A stretch of DNA of 32,152 nucleotides from Chloroflexota bacterium (GCA_022562335.1 JADFPM010000003.1:1-32152), one strand, 5' to 3'. Numbered from the stretch's first letter, positions 1 to 9,282 are shown. Notes: generated from the sequence alone by a model not told the origin. A program made the numbers and translations.

Positions 1-2
1 TC

Positions 3-422
3 AATGGAGAGTTCCGCGATCCCCGTTTGACAGGTCCGGCAGGTGAATCCGTGCAACCCCTGGATGAAGGGCAGATCGAAAGGGGCCGCGCCGTCTACCA
101 GGCCAACTGTGCCCAGTGCCACGGAGCAAACGCCGAGGGACAGGCTTCCTGGCTCCAGCGGAACCTTGACGGGACGTTGAAGGCGCCAGCTCACGACGTC
201 ACCGGTCACACCTGGCACCACAGCGATGGCCTTCTCTTCCGTATTGTTCGGGATGGGGGCATGGTCTACGAGACGACAGGGTTCAAAAGCGGCATGCCAG
301 GTTTCGGTGACCGGCTCAACTCCGAAGAGATTCGGGCGGTCATCACTTATTTGAAGAGCCTGTGGGGACCGGAAGAAAGGTCTTTCCAGAAGGAGGGAAG
401 CCTGCGGGACCCTTTCCCATAG
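3..422 (+). CDS. Class I c-type cytochrome (5' end outside window)
   Basis: This is a mono-haem cytochrome c domain that carries electrons outside the cytoplasm. The haem-attachment motif CAQCH is followed about 60 residues later by a GMPGF segment that supplies the likely axial methionine, and then by the usual C-terminal helix (EEIRAVITYLKSLW). A TTG codon at 27 could start it, but the frame stays open to the window edge and its upstream residues (GEFRDPRL) look coding. No signal peptide or membrane anchor is visible in what remains, so I treat the gene as 5'-truncated by the window and expect an export signal upstream. It ends convergently with the RAM-domain gene. Its redox partner cannot be told from here. 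The fold assignment is firm; the pathway is open. Confidence 0.85.
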   Translation, partial: NGEFRDPRLTGPAGESVQPLDEGQIERGRAVYQANCAQCHGANAEGQASWLQRNLDGTLKAPAHDVTGHTWHHSDGLLFRIVRDGGMVYETTGFKSGMPGFGDRLNSEEIRAVITYLKSLWGPEERSFQKEGSLRDPFP

Positions 423-548
423 ACGACGACATTTTATGAGCGCCGCCGGCGAAACGATCGAGCCAGGTAAAAACGAATTGGTTGAAAAGAGACTGGGCTG
501 GTGCGTTTGAGAGGCGCCTTTGTTGGCGTCGGCGTTACCAGAGTCAGT

Positions 549-782
549 CTAACCGGCCGCCACGCAGGTGATGGTGCGGACCACCCCGTGAATCCTTTGC
601 ACCATCCCCGTGACCAGGTCGGCGACTGCGCCCATGTCGGCCGCCTCTATCAGGGTGATCACGTCGAATGGACCGGTGATGACGTCGCAAGAGACCACGC
701 CCTCCAAGGCGCGCAGTTCCCCCACCACGTTTTTCACGCTCCCTACTTGAGTCTCGATCAGTATAAAAGCCCTGGTTGTCAT
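549..782 (-). CDS. Stand-alone Lrp/AsnC ligand-binding (RAM) domain protein
   Basis: At 77 residues it covers only the regulation-of-amino-acid-metabolism domain of Lrp/AsnC regulators, without the helix-turn-helix. The alternating beta-alpha pattern is visible: a first strand AFILIET, a helix over VKNVVGELRAL, a strand VVSCDVITGPFDVITLIEA and a closing TITCV strand. Family members assemble into dimers and octamers and bind amino acids at subunit interfaces; small stand-alone versions exist but mostly lack a known role. A GGAGG box nine bases before the ATG supports the start. It follows the RidA gene by 92 bp on the same strand and is probably co-transcribed, which hints at a link to amino-acid metabolism. 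It cannot bind DNA in the usual Lrp way. Confidence 0.82.
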   Translation of the reverse strand: MTTRAFILIETQVGSVKNVVGELRALEGVVSCDVITGPFDVITLIEAADMGAVADLVTGMVQRIHGVVRTITCVAAG

Positions 783-874
783 AGGGTGACGCCTCCGTTA
801 TTCGGCCGGCGCGGCTTTGTCTTGGCTCTTTTGGAAGGGGATGGCCGCAAGGACTCCACCTATCCCCAATATCG

Positions 875-1261
875 TTAGCTGGGGATGCAAGCGGTGGAGG
901 TGATCTCCACCAGGTTGTCCGGCGCGCCAAAATTGACGATTATGGCCGTCCTGGCGGGACGGTCGGTGGTGAAATACTCGCCGTAAACCTCGTTGAATCC
1001 CGGAAGGTCCTCCGCATTGGAAACATAGCACGTGTTGGTCATCACATTGTCCAGGCTGGTTCCGGCGGCCTCCAGAATAAGTTTGATCCGGTCCAGGGTA
1101 TAACGCGTTTGCTCTTTTATGTCCTTGCCCACTTCTCCGGTCTCGGGATGCCTTCCGGTGCATCCCTGGACGAAAACCAGATTGCCAAACCTGGTGGCCT
1201 GGGAAAGCAGTCCCCGGCCAGGGGCAAGAGCGTCGGACGTGATGATCTCTTTGTTCGGCAT
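875..1261 (-). CDS. RidA family (YjgF/YER057c/UK114) enamine/imine deaminase
   Basis: RidA proteins are cytosolic trimers that hydrolyse reactive enamine and imine intermediates released by PLP enzymes, protecting other enzymes from damage. The 128-residue product has the family length. It shows the early GLLSQATRFGNLVFVQG segment, the central DNVMTNTCYVSNAEDLPGFNEVY region, the active-site arginine in RPARTAI and a C-terminal glutamate in LVEITSTA. An upstream in-frame start at 1282 is possible, but the ATG at 1261 has AGGAG seven bases before it and gives the family-typical N-terminus, so I chose it. It is preceded by a consensus promoter and followed by the RAM-domain gene. Close paralogues act on other substrates, so the exact substrate is unassigned. 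Confidence 0.9.
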   Translation of the reverse strand: MPNKEIITSDALAPGRGLLSQATRFGNLVFVQGCTGRHPETGEVGKDIKEQTRYTLDRIKLILEAAGTSLDNVMTNTCYVSNAEDLPGFNEVYGEYFTTDRPARTAIIVNFGAPDNLVEITSTACIPS

Positions 1262-1363
1262 GTCAAAACTCCTGGTTTGCAAGCGTGGCCTGTGGGGAGG
1301 GTTTGAACCAAGCCCAACGCATAAATCCCATCGCGAGGTGTCTCGCCGGGGCTTGGGTGTCCC

Positions 1364-1391
1364 ATTATAGTTGGAGTGGAAGAGGTGTCAA
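1364..1391 (-). promoter_or_regulatory. Consensus sigma70-type promoter for the RidA gene
   Basis: On the minus strand TTGACA (1391-1386) and TATAAT (1369-1364) are both perfect, separated by 16 bases. Transcription would begin near 1357, leaving a leader of about 95 bases that holds a small hairpin GCGAG-GTGT-CTCGC (1333-1346). It would drive the RidA gene and probably the RAM-domain gene. It is the strongest promoter match in the window. Confidence 0.75.
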
Positions 1392-1473
1392 ATCAGATCA
1401 TGTTGCGTAAAAGCCGCTGGTGACGCTAAAATGGCCCAAGGAGCTGAGCGCAATCCAGGCTAGACTCCACCCT

Positions 1474-1504
1474 TTGACATCCCGTTGAATATTCCGCCTA
1501 AAAT
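1474..1504 (+). promoter_or_regulatory. Probable promoter of the EF-G-like gene
   Basis: A perfect TTGACA at 1474-1479 is followed after 19 bases by TAAAAT at 1499-1504, five of six matches. The spacer is longer than the preferred 17, so it may be weak or need an activator. The leader to the ATG at 1589 would be about 78 bases. Confidence 0.45.
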
Positions 1505-1521
1505 TTTTGGCGGGGATATTC
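1487..1521 (+). repeat. Imperfect inverted repeat at the EF-G-like gene promoter
   Basis: The left arm GAATATTCCGCC (1487-1498) and right arm GGCGGGGATATTC (1509-1521) are complementary apart from one bulge. The loop is the A/T-rich 1499-1508, which holds the proposed -10 box. It could be an operator over the promoter or, if transcription starts further upstream, an RNA hairpin. Confidence 0.45.
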
Positions 1522-1588
1522 CGTCCGGAAAGGCGACGCAGATCGGCCGGCGCGCTGGCTTTGACTTGTAAGCGGAGGGTAAAGTTCA

Positions 1589-3640
1589 ATGCCCAATATC
1601 GACGTTAAGAACCTGAGAAATGTGGCGTTGTTGTCTCACAGCGGCGTGGGTAAGACCAGCTTGGCCGAGGCCATGCTTTACAATGCCAAAGCAACCACCC
1701 GCATTGGACGGATCGAAGACGGAAACACGGTATCCGACTACGAGCCCGAAGAGGCAAAGCGGCGCTCTAGCATCCAGACCACACTGGTTGCCTGCATCAC
1801 CGGCGACAGCAAGGTCAATTTTCTAGATACCCCCGGTTACGAAGACTTCCTGGGAGAGGTTTCCAGCGCCCTGAGGGTGGTGGAAAGCGCCGTGATCCTG
1901 GTGGCTGCCCCTTCTGGAGTGGACGTTGGCACCGAGCGCTCGTGGGATATGGCCCGCGCCGCCGACCTGCCGCGCATGTTCTTGGTCAACAAAATGGACC
2001 GGGAAAACGCCAGCTTTTCCAGATGCGTCGCCGATATCCAGGGCACCTTTGGCAGCCAGTGCGTGCCCTTTCAACTCCCGATTGGTGAGGCCCAAGAATT
2101 CACCGGGGTGATCAGCGTGGTCCACCCGCCGGCCGATGTGCCGCCCCAGATGGCAGATGAATTGGAAGCGGCGCGGGAACGCCTCATCGAGGCTGCCGCC
2201 GAATGCGACGACGCGCTGGCCGACAGATACCTGGAAGGCGAGACGCTGACCGACGAAGAAATTCTCAGCTCCGTGCGCAAAGGCGTGGCCAGCGGCGATC
2301 TGGTTCCCATCATCGCCAGTTCGGCCACCGCTAATCTCGGGGTGGAAGAGTTCTTGGAAGCGGTCCTGGAGTTCCTTCCTTCGCCGGCCGACGCCAACAA
2401 CGCGGAGATGACCGATTCTGGTACCGGGGAGCGGGTGGAATTCGATCCCGACCCATCGGGTCCTCTGGGGGCCTTGGTTTTCAAAACCACCGCCGACCCC
2501 TTTGTTGGGAAGCTGTCCATATTCCGGGTGTACCGGGGCACCATCAAGAGCAACTCCGAGGTCTGGAACTCGAATCGGGAACAGTCTGAACGTATCGGCC
2601 AACTCTATTTGCCCAGAGGCAAAAGCCAGGAGAACGTGACCGAGGTGACCGCTGGCGACATCGGAGCCATTGGAAAGCTCTCGTCGACTATCACCGGGGA
2701 CACTCTGTGCGTGCGGGATAAACCCGTCGCATTCCCTCCAATAGAATTCCCCAGCGGCTATTACAGCGTCGCCGTCTCCCCGGCCACCAAGGCCGACCTG
2801 GACAAGATGTCAACGTCATTGAGCCGCATCACCGAGGAGGACCCCAGCCTGCGGTTCTCCAGGGACGCGGGCACCGGCGAAAGTATATTGACCGGACTGG
2901 GAGAAGCGCAGATAGATGTGGCCCTGGACCGCATCCGGCGTAAATTCGGCGCCGACCTCAAGTCCAAGCTGCCCCGGGTGGCATACCGGGAAACCATCAC
3001 TCAGGTGACTAAAAGCGAGTACCGCCACAAAAAGCAGTCGGGAGGCCATGGCCAGTACGGCCACGTCCTGCTCCGGCTGGAGCCCAGGGAAAGGGACCAA
3101 GGGTTTGTATTCGGATCAGAGGTCACCGGCGGCTCCGTGCCCAAGGAATATATCCCTTCCGTGGAAAAGGGAGTCACCAAGGCCATGGATGAAGGCGTAT
3201 TGGCCGGTTTTCCAATAGTCGACATAAAAGCCGTTCTATATGACGGCAGCTACCACGACGTGGATTCCTCGGGAATGTCATTTGAGATCGCCAGCGGCCA
3301 GGCGTTGCGAGCCGGACTCGCCGACGCGGGGCCCATCCTTTTGGAACCCGTCATGAAGCTCAGCATCACCACGCCCGACGGATACACCGGCGAGGTGATG
3401 AGCGACCTCAACACCAAGCGCAGCCGCATCCTGGGTATGACACCGGGAGACAGCAGCACCTTGATCGAGGCGGAAGTGCCGTTGTCCGAGGTGCAAAGAT
3501 ATGCCCAGGACCTTCGCTCGGTGACCCAGGGACGGGGCACTTACACCCTGGAGTTTGATCATTACGACCCCGTCCCCGCGAACCTGGAACCGAAGGTCAT
3601 CGAGGAGGCCAAGCGGGCCAAGGAAGAGGAAAAAGTTTAA
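1589..3640 (+). CDS. EF-G-like translational GTPase (EF-G2/FusA2-type paralogue)
   Basis: This cytosolic GTPase has full EF-G length (683 residues) and domain order. The G domain shows a P-loop SHSGVGKT (16-23), a switch I RRSSIQT (58-64), DTPGY (80-84) and NKMD (134-137). Domain II follows from about 285, and domains III-V continue to the end (GESILTGLGEAQIDV, RETITQVTKSEYRHKKQSGG, TPGDSSTLIEAEVPL). Canonical EF-G has DTPGH, whose histidine triggers GTP hydrolysis, and an RGITI-type switch I. Both differ here, as in the EF-G-like subfamily whose role is less clear than translocation. A GGAGGG box lies just before the ATG. It stands alone rather than in the rpsL-rpsG-fusA-tuf cluster, which also argues that the main EF-G lies elsewhere. 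I leave the symbol blank. Confidence 0.88.
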   Translation: MPNIDVKNLRNVALLSHSGVGKTSLAEAMLYNAKATTRIGRIEDGNTVSDYEPEEAKRRSSIQTTLVACITGDSKVNFLDTPGYEDFLGEVSSALRVVESAVILVAAPSGVDVGTERSWDMARAADLPRMFLVNKMDRENASFSRCVADIQGTFGSQCVPFQLPIGEAQEFTGVISVVHPPADVPPQMADELEAARERLIEAAAECDDALADRYLEGETLTDEEILSSVRKGVASGDLVPIIASSATANLGVEEFLEAVLEFLPSPADANNAEMTDSGTGERVEFDPDPSGPLGALVFKTTADPFVGKLSIFRVYRGTIKSNSEVWNSNREQSERIGQLYLPRGKSQENVTEVTAGDIGAIGKLSSTITGDTLCVRDKPVAFPPIEFPSGYYSVAVSPATKADLDKMSTSLSRITEEDPSLRFSRDAGTGESILTGLGEAQIDVALDRIRRKFGADLKSKLPRVAYRETITQVTKSEYRHKKQSGGHGQYGHVLLRLEPRERDQGFVFGSEVTGGSVPKEYIPSVEKGVTKAMDEGVLAGFPIVDIKAVLYDGSYHDVDSSGMSFEIASGQALRAGLADAGPILLEPVMKLSITTPDGYTGEVMSDLNTKRSRILGMTPGDSSTLIEAEVPLSEVQRYAQDLRSVTQGRGTYTLEFDHYDPVPANLEPKVIEEAKRAKEEEKV

Positions 3641-3672
3641 GACCCGGTCAGTACACGCAACTTCGAAGGTAA

Positions 3673-3714
3673 AAAAGTAAAGAGGGGCCGTGGATTCGGC
3701 CCCTCTTTACTTTT
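3673..3714. terminator. Perfect 17-bp bidirectional terminator
   Basis: The arms 3673-3689 and 3698-3714 are exact reverse complements over 17 bases around an 8-base loop. The stem is G/C-rich near the loop and runs out through A/T tracts, so it gives a U-tract in either direction. It lies between the convergent EF-G-like and mutase genes and should end both transcripts. Confidence 0.88.
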
Positions 3715-3735
3715 GGCCGCTGGAGCGGCCCGCAC

Positions 3736-5427
<1,692 letters not shown>

Positions 5428-5459
5428 GACCCGCTGGTTTCAAAGCCATACCGAAAGAC

Positions 5460-5465
5460 ATTATA
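5460..5465 (-). promoter_or_regulatory. Candidate -10 box for the mutase gene
   Basis: The minus strand reads TATAAT at 5465-5460, about 33 bases before the mutase ATG. No convincing -35 box lies 16-18 bases upstream, so this is only a candidate. Confidence 0.4.
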
Positions 5466-5549
5466 CGGCGTAAGGAAAAAGGGAGTTGGACCCGGCGGTT
5501 CGCCAAGATCCGAGGAGGTTGAGGCCCCAACAACTGTCATTTCGAGCCA

Positions 5550-5567
5550 GCCCTTCCGTGGAAGGGC
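5550..5567. repeat. REP-like palindrome
   Basis: GCCCTTCC (5550-5557) and GGAAGGGC (5560-5567) are perfect complements around GT. The core CTTCCGTGGAAG matches the core CTTCCGCGGAAG of the element at 16490-16505 with one change in the loop, although the flanks differ. It may be a relative of that family. Confidence 0.55.
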
Positions 5568-5703
5568 GAAACGTCCGAGGAGGCGGCTCCCACCGGCTCT
5601 AGTCGTTCTAGGTAGTTAATCCTGATCTAGGCCGAAGGGTTCAGGATCACATGATTGAGGGATTAAGTGGTGGCCTTCCCGGCAAGTTGGAGATTGGACA
5701 GGC

Positions 5704-5722
5704 CCGACCGCCGACGGCTGAC
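5704..5722 (+). repeat. 19-bp dispersed repeat, copy 1
   Basis: CCGACCGCCGACGGCTGAC recurs at 30026-30044 with 18 of 19 bases identical. Here it opens into a run of further CGGCTGAC and CGCTGAC units. Both copies are intergenic. Confidence 0.55.
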
Positions 5723-5740
5723 GGCTGACCGCTGACCGCT

Positions 5741-5756
5741 ACCAGGGGTCCCTGGT
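5741..5756 (-). terminator. Possible hairpin terminator downstream of tyrS
   Basis: ACCAGGG and CCCTGGT pair perfectly around GT, starting 12 bases beyond the tyrS stop. No U-tract follows on the minus strand, so it may only protect the 3' end or may be another repeat. Confidence 0.3.
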
Positions 5757-5767
5757 TGAAACCAGGT

Positions 5768-7012
5768 CTAGGCTTGGCCGTCCAGCAAGCGCACAAAGCG
5801 GCGCCGGCCCACTTTCAAAACGTCGCGGCCGCTTCTGGCCAGTCCCGGCAGGGGATGGTCCCGGTCCAAGCTCTGTGCCTCTCCGGTGGACTCCGGAATC
5901 AATTGCACCGCCCCCTGGTTGATCAAGCGTTTGGCTTCGGCGGCGCTGGAGGCAAGACCTGCGTCGACTATCAGGTTGCTCAACCTCTTGCCCGAATCCT
6001 GGAAATATCCGGGATGCGGCGGGCTGAAGTCTGGGATATCATCGGGCAGGTCCCGCCGCTGCACCACCCGCTCAAAGTTCTGACGGGCCCCGTCGGCCGC
6101 CGCAGGGTCGTGGAATTGGGACGTGATTTCCCATGCCAGCCGCTTTTTGGGCTCCATGGGGTTGACGTTATTCTCTGCCAGGTCATTGCTCAATTCCTCT
6201 AATTCCGCATCGGGCAGGTCGGTGAGGTACTCGAAGTAGGGGACTATCAGGTTGTCGGGCAGAGACATGAGCTTGCCGTACATGTCATTGGGCGGCTCTT
6301 CCACCGCCACGTAGTTGCCCAGGCTTTTGCTCATCTTCTGCACGCCGTCGGTACCCGGCAGGATGGGCATGAGGAAGCATTGCTGGGGTTTTTGGCCCAT
6401 CATCTCTTGCAGTTGGCGTCCCACCAGCAGGTTGAACATCTGGTCGGTGCCGCCAAACTCCACGTCAGCCTCAATCATCACCGAGTCGTAAGCCTGAAGC
6501 ATCGGGTACAGCAGCTCGGTGATGGCGATGGGCCGGTGCTCTTTGAACCGATTGGCGAAGTCGTCTCTTTCCAGGAACTGGGCCACCGTGAACCGGCTGG
6601 TCAGGCTTAACACGTCAGCCAAGGTGAACTTGCCAAACCATTCGCTCTGCCAAACCACCTGGGTCCGGTCTTTATCCACCACCTTGAAAAACTGCCGCAG
6701 GTAGGACTCGGCGTTGGCGATGACCTCTTCATGGGTCAACTGGGGCCGGGTGGCCGATTGCCCGCTGGGGTCGCCTATCTGGGCGGTCCAATCCCCGACG
6801 ATGAGGATCACCTGGTGACCCAACTCTTGTAATTGGTGCAATTTCCGAAGCCCCACCACGTGTCCCAAGTGTATATCGGGGCGGCTGGGGTCGAAGCCCA
6901 TCTTCAACCGCAAGGGATCCCCGGTTTCCAACAGGCGCACAAACTCCTGGAGGGAGATGATCTCTTTCACGCCGCGGCGGGTGATGGACTGGATGGTCTC
7001 TGGGCTAAGCAA
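5768..7012 (-). CDS. tyrS: Tyrosyl-tRNA synthetase
   Basis: This cytosolic class I synthetase charges tRNA-Tyr with tyrosine. The HIGH-type motif is HLGH (48-51), the KMSKS loop is exact (226-230) and FGGTDQMFN (186-194) lies in the tyrosine-binding core. An S4-type RNA-binding domain fills the last 70 residues (KRLSNLIVDAGLASSAAEAKRLINQGAV). The length of 414 residues and the KMSKS form fit the TyrZ-like branch rather than the KFGKT form of E. coli. The start is a TTG at 7012, supported by AGGGAG six bases before it; it overlaps the end of ribF by 8 bp, which suggests translational coupling. Confidence 0.95.
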   Translation of the reverse strand: MLSPETIQSITRRGVKEIISLQEFVRLLETGDPLRLKMGFDPSRPDIHLGHVVGLRKLHQLQELGHQVILIVGDWTAQIGDPSGQSATRPQLTHEEVIANAESYLRQFFKVVDKDRTQVVWQSEWFGKFTLADVLSLTSRFTVAQFLERDDFANRFKEHRPIAITELLYPMLQAYDSVMIEADVEFGGTDQMFNLLVGRQLQEMMGQKPQQCFLMPILPGTDGVQKMSKSLGNYVAVEEPPNDMYGKLMSLPDNLIVPYFEYLTDLPDAELEELSNDLAENNVNPMEPKKRLAWEITSQFHDPAAADGARQNFERVVQRRDLPDDIPDFSPPHPGYFQDSGKRLSNLIVDAGLASSAAEAKRLINQGAVQLIPESTGEAQSLDRDHPLPGLARSGRDVLKVGRRRFVRLLDGQA

Positions 7013-7943
7013 TGGCCGCTCCCTGGTCCCGGGCCAGGGTCAACCTGGCCTGGGCCACGTCCCGGTCCATCTGGACCACCAGTTCGTCGACGCCCGAGAA
7101 TTTTTGCTGGTCTCTGATCTTGTCGACGAATTCCACTCCGATCTCTTTGTCGTACAGGTCGCCGTCGAAATCCAGCACGTGCACCTCCACCAAACGGTCC
7201 GAGAGGCCGAAGGTGGGACGGATACCGATGCTGGTGGCTGAAGGATGCCGCTCCCCGTCGATCACCGCCCAGGTGGCGTAGATGCCGTCGCCGGGCAGGA
7301 GCGATTCACCGGGTAAAGCAAGATTGGCGGTGGGAAAGCCCATCTCCCGGCCGCGCCGGTCGCCGGAGACCACCTTCCCTTTGATAGAGAAGTTGCGGCC
7401 CAAAAACCTGTTGCAGGTGGCCAGATCGCCCTGGCTCACGGCCTGCCGGATGCTGCGGCTCTTGATGGCCTGGCCGTTCATGGCAAAAGGCGCCACCGCT
7501 TCAACCCAAAACCCCAATTCCTTTCCCCGCTTGGTCAAGAATTCCAGATTGCCTTCCCGGTCGCGGCCCAGCGCGGAGTCGGGTCCCAAAATCAGACCTT
7601 TCATCGACAATGAGTCCACCAGCAACGAGGTGAAATCGGCGGCGCTCACCAGGGCCATTTCTGGAGTAAACTCTAGGGAGATGACCAATCCCACGCCCAA
7701 ATCCCGCAAAAGCCGGTCTTTCTCTTCGGGCGTGGTGATGGTCTTGACCACTATTTCCGGGCGGAGCACCGTGATGGGGTGGTTGGAGAAGGTAAGGACG
7801 GTGGGGATATACTTGGTGCCGGCCGCCTCGACCAGGCGGCCTATGAGGTGGCGGTGTCCTTGGTGGACGCCATCGAAGACACCTACGGTAACGGCGGTCT
7901 CCCGGTCCGGGGCGACCATGGCCAGTCGCTGGCGAAAGCTCAT
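7005..7943 (-). CDS. ribF: Bifunctional riboflavin kinase / FAD synthetase
   Basis: RibF phosphorylates riboflavin to FMN and adenylates FMN to FAD in the cytosol. The N-terminal nucleotidyltransferase domain shows GVFDGVHQGH (21-30) and SRSIRQAV (162-169). The C-terminal kinase domain shows GDRRGREMGFPTANL (194-208), with the PTAN motif that binds metal and ATP. The 312-residue length is typical. The ATG at 7943 is preceded by AGGTG. The gene is the first of a ribF-tyrS unit with an extended -10 promoter 130 bp upstream. FAD and FMN are needed by the nitroreductase and acyl-CoA oxidation genes nearby, though this pairing is probably incidental. Confidence 0.95.
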   Translation of the reverse strand: MSFRQRLAMVAPDRETAVTVGVFDGVHQGHRHLIGRLVEAAGTKYIPTVLTFSNHPITVLRPEIVVKTITTPEEKDRLLRDLGVGLVISLEFTPEMALVSAADFTSLLVDSLSMKGLILGPDSALGRDREGNLEFLTKRGKELGFWVEAVAPFAMNGQAIKSRSIRQAVSQGDLATCNRFLGRNFSIKGKVVSGDRRGREMGFPTANLALPGESLLPGDGIYATWAVIDGERHPSATSIGIRPTFGLSDRLVEVHVLDFDGDLYDKEIGVEFVDKIRDQQKFSGVDELVVQMDRDVAQARLTLARDQGAAIA

Positions 7944-8075
7944 CGCACCTGTGTCCCGTTTAGCACTCTGATTTCCGGCCCGCGAATGGGGCCTGCTAAA
8001 GGGCCGGTTCCGACCCTGACGAAGCTAAAATCCGCAGCTAAACCGCGATTCGACGTGTTGGGCCGAGCGTGTCGG

Positions 8076-8104
8076 ATGTTAGCATAGCCAGCTTGGAGCG
8101 TCAA
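8076..8104 (-). promoter_or_regulatory. Extended -10 promoter for ribF-tyrS
   Basis: On the minus strand TTGACG (8104-8099) is followed after 17 bases by TAACAT (8081-8076), with TGC directly before it as an extended -10. Transcription would start near 8069, leaving a leader of about 126 bases. I see no FMN-riboswitch core in that leader. Confidence 0.5.
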
Positions 8105-8182
8105 TCGAGATCGGCATCCAGAAGCCTCTAAAATGATCAAAACCGACCAACCGGTTGCTAGAAAATAAATATGGACATTATG

Positions 8183-8214
8183 TATAATTTTGCCTTGTTA
8201 CACTTATTGTGTAA
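8183..8214 (+). promoter_or_regulatory. -10 box and downstream dyad for the rsmD operon
   Basis: TATAAT at 8183-8188 is perfect but lacks a good -35 box. Just downstream, at about +3 of the predicted transcript, TTACAC (8198-8203) and GTGTAA (8209-8214) form a 17-bp dyad around TTATT. The dyad could be a repressor site or a small RNA hairpin. The leader to the rsmD GTG would be about 43 bases. Confidence 0.45.
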
Positions 8215-8237
8215 TCGCCGGTGGGTGTAGTAGAACC

Positions 8238-8792
8238 GTGCGTGTAGTAGGAGGCAAGGCCAAGGGCCGGCGTCTGCGGGGTACCATTTCCCCGGGGGCC
8301 AGGCCTACCACCGGGCGGGTCAGGGCGGCGATCTTCAACATCATTCGCCCAGAGTTGTTCGAGGGCGGCCGGGTCTTAGACCTATACGCCGGGTCGGGAA
8401 GCCTGGGGATAGAATCCCTAAGCCGGGGCGCCGCCTGGGCCGATTTTGTAGAACAGAACCGGCGCCAGTGCGAAGTCATCCGGGGGAATCTGCTAAATGC
8501 CGGTTTCGACACCCAAGCCAGGGTCCATTGCGCCGAAGTGGAGAAATACCTGACGGCGTTGACCGGGCCTTACCGGTTGGTGCTGATGGACCCTCCCTAC
8601 AAGTTCTTGGAACTGGGAGATTTTCTGGAATCCCTGGCGGGGGTAGATGGGTTGGTGGAAGATGACGGGACGGTGGTGGTGGGGCATTCCAGACACCTGG
8701 AACTCCAGTCAGATTACGGCTCTCTGCACTTGTTTTCCCACCGCCGCTATGGTGACAACGTGGTGGAATTTTTCCGCAAAGGTGTTAGTTGA
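8238..8792 (+). CDS. rsmD: 16S rRNA (guanine966-N2)-methyltransferase
   Basis: RsmD methylates G966 of 16S rRNA on the assembled small subunit using S-adenosylmethionine. The SAM site is DLYAGSGSLGIE (48-59) and the catalytic DPPY motif is at 118-121; the RVVGGKAKGRRL start is typical of the family. The frame runs upstream to a TTG at 8190, but the GTG at 8238 gives the family length (184 residues) and falls downstream of the predicted transcription start, so I chose it. Its stop codon shares one base with the coaD ATG, a pairing often seen in bacteria. Confidence 0.93.
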   Translation: MRVVGGKAKGRRLRGTISPGARPTTGRVRAAIFNIIRPELFEGGRVLDLYAGSGSLGIESLSRGAAWADFVEQNRRQCEVIRGNLLNAGFDTQARVHCAEVEKYLTALTGPYRLVLMDPPYKFLELGDFLESLAGVDGLVEDDGTVVVGHSRHLELQSDYGSLHLFSHRRYGDNVVEFFRKGVS

Positions 8793-9268
8793 TGGTGACC
8801 GCCCTTTACCCAGGATCATTCGACCCGGTCACTATGGGTCATGTGGACATCACTACCCGGGCCGCGGCCCTATTCGACAAGGTCATAGTCGCCGTCTACG
8901 CGACTCCGTCAAAGTCCCTTTTGTTCGATGCCGATGAACGGGTCCAACTTTATAAAGATGCAGTCCCAAATGTGCCAAACGTTGAAGTCATCAAGTTTGA
9001 AGGACTGGTGGTCCGGCTGGCTCAAGACCTGAATGTCGAGGTCATCGTCCGGGGTCTGCGCAGTGGATCGGATTTTGAATATGAATTTGACATGGCTTTC
9101 ATGAACCGGAGGCTTGCACCGGGAATAGATATGGCTTTCTTTATGACCTCGCAAGAGCACATGTTCATTAGTTCAAGCTTGCTCAAAGAGGTCGCCCGGC
9201 TGGGCGGAGATGTCACCGGCATGGTGCCTCCCCACGTGGCCGAAGCGGTATACAACAAATTTGGGTAG
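8792..9268 (+). CDS. coaD: Phosphopantetheine adenylyltransferase
   Basis: CoaD transfers AMP from ATP to 4'-phosphopantetheine, the penultimate step of coenzyme A synthesis. The 158-residue product shows YPGSFDPVTMGH (6-17) with the nucleotidyltransferase histidine, the substrate-binding segment RGLRSGSDFEYE (88-99) and ISSSLLKEVARLGGDV (126-141). The ATG at 8792 overlaps the rsmD stop as TGATG; a TTG at 8789 is also in frame but less likely. It is followed by the coiled-coil gene, an order also known from Actinobacteria. A CoA supply gene fits with the acyl-CoA genes nearby but is a universal housekeeping function. Confidence 0.95.
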   Translation: MVTALYPGSFDPVTMGHVDITTRAAALFDKVIVAVYATPSKSLLFDADERVQLYKDAVPNVPNVEVIKFEGLVVRLAQDLNVEVIVRGLRSGSDFEYEFDMAFMNRRLAPGIDMAFFMTSQEHMFISSSLLKEVARLGGDVTGMVPPHVAEAVYNKFG

Positions 9269-9282
9269 CCGGCCCCTGTACT

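Larger units (their letters stand above)
1262..1588. other. Divergent intergenic region, RidA gene / EF-G-like gene
   Basis: This 327-bp stretch separates two divergent genes and has no convincing coding sequence. It contains the RidA promoter, a probable EF-G-like gene promoter and an inverted repeat over that promoter's -10 region. The open frame at 1398-1589 on the minus strand resembles no family and has no ribosome site. Confidence 0.6.
5428..5767. other. 340-bp intergenic region with several short repeats
   Basis: No gene is supported between the mutase start and the tyrS end. The region holds a candidate mutase -10 box, a palindromic hairpin at 5550-5567, a degenerate run of CGGCTGAC/CGCTGAC units (about 5711-5740) and a second hairpin at 5741-5756. 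It looks like repeat-derived spacer. Confidence 0.55.

Noticed and set aside
436..510. A 24-codon ATG frame after the cytochrome gene
   Set aside because: Too short, with no good ribosome site or recognisable pattern.
7944..8069. FMN riboswitch before ribF
   Set aside because: The leader is long enough, but I could not find the conserved core segments of the FMN aptamer on the minus strand.
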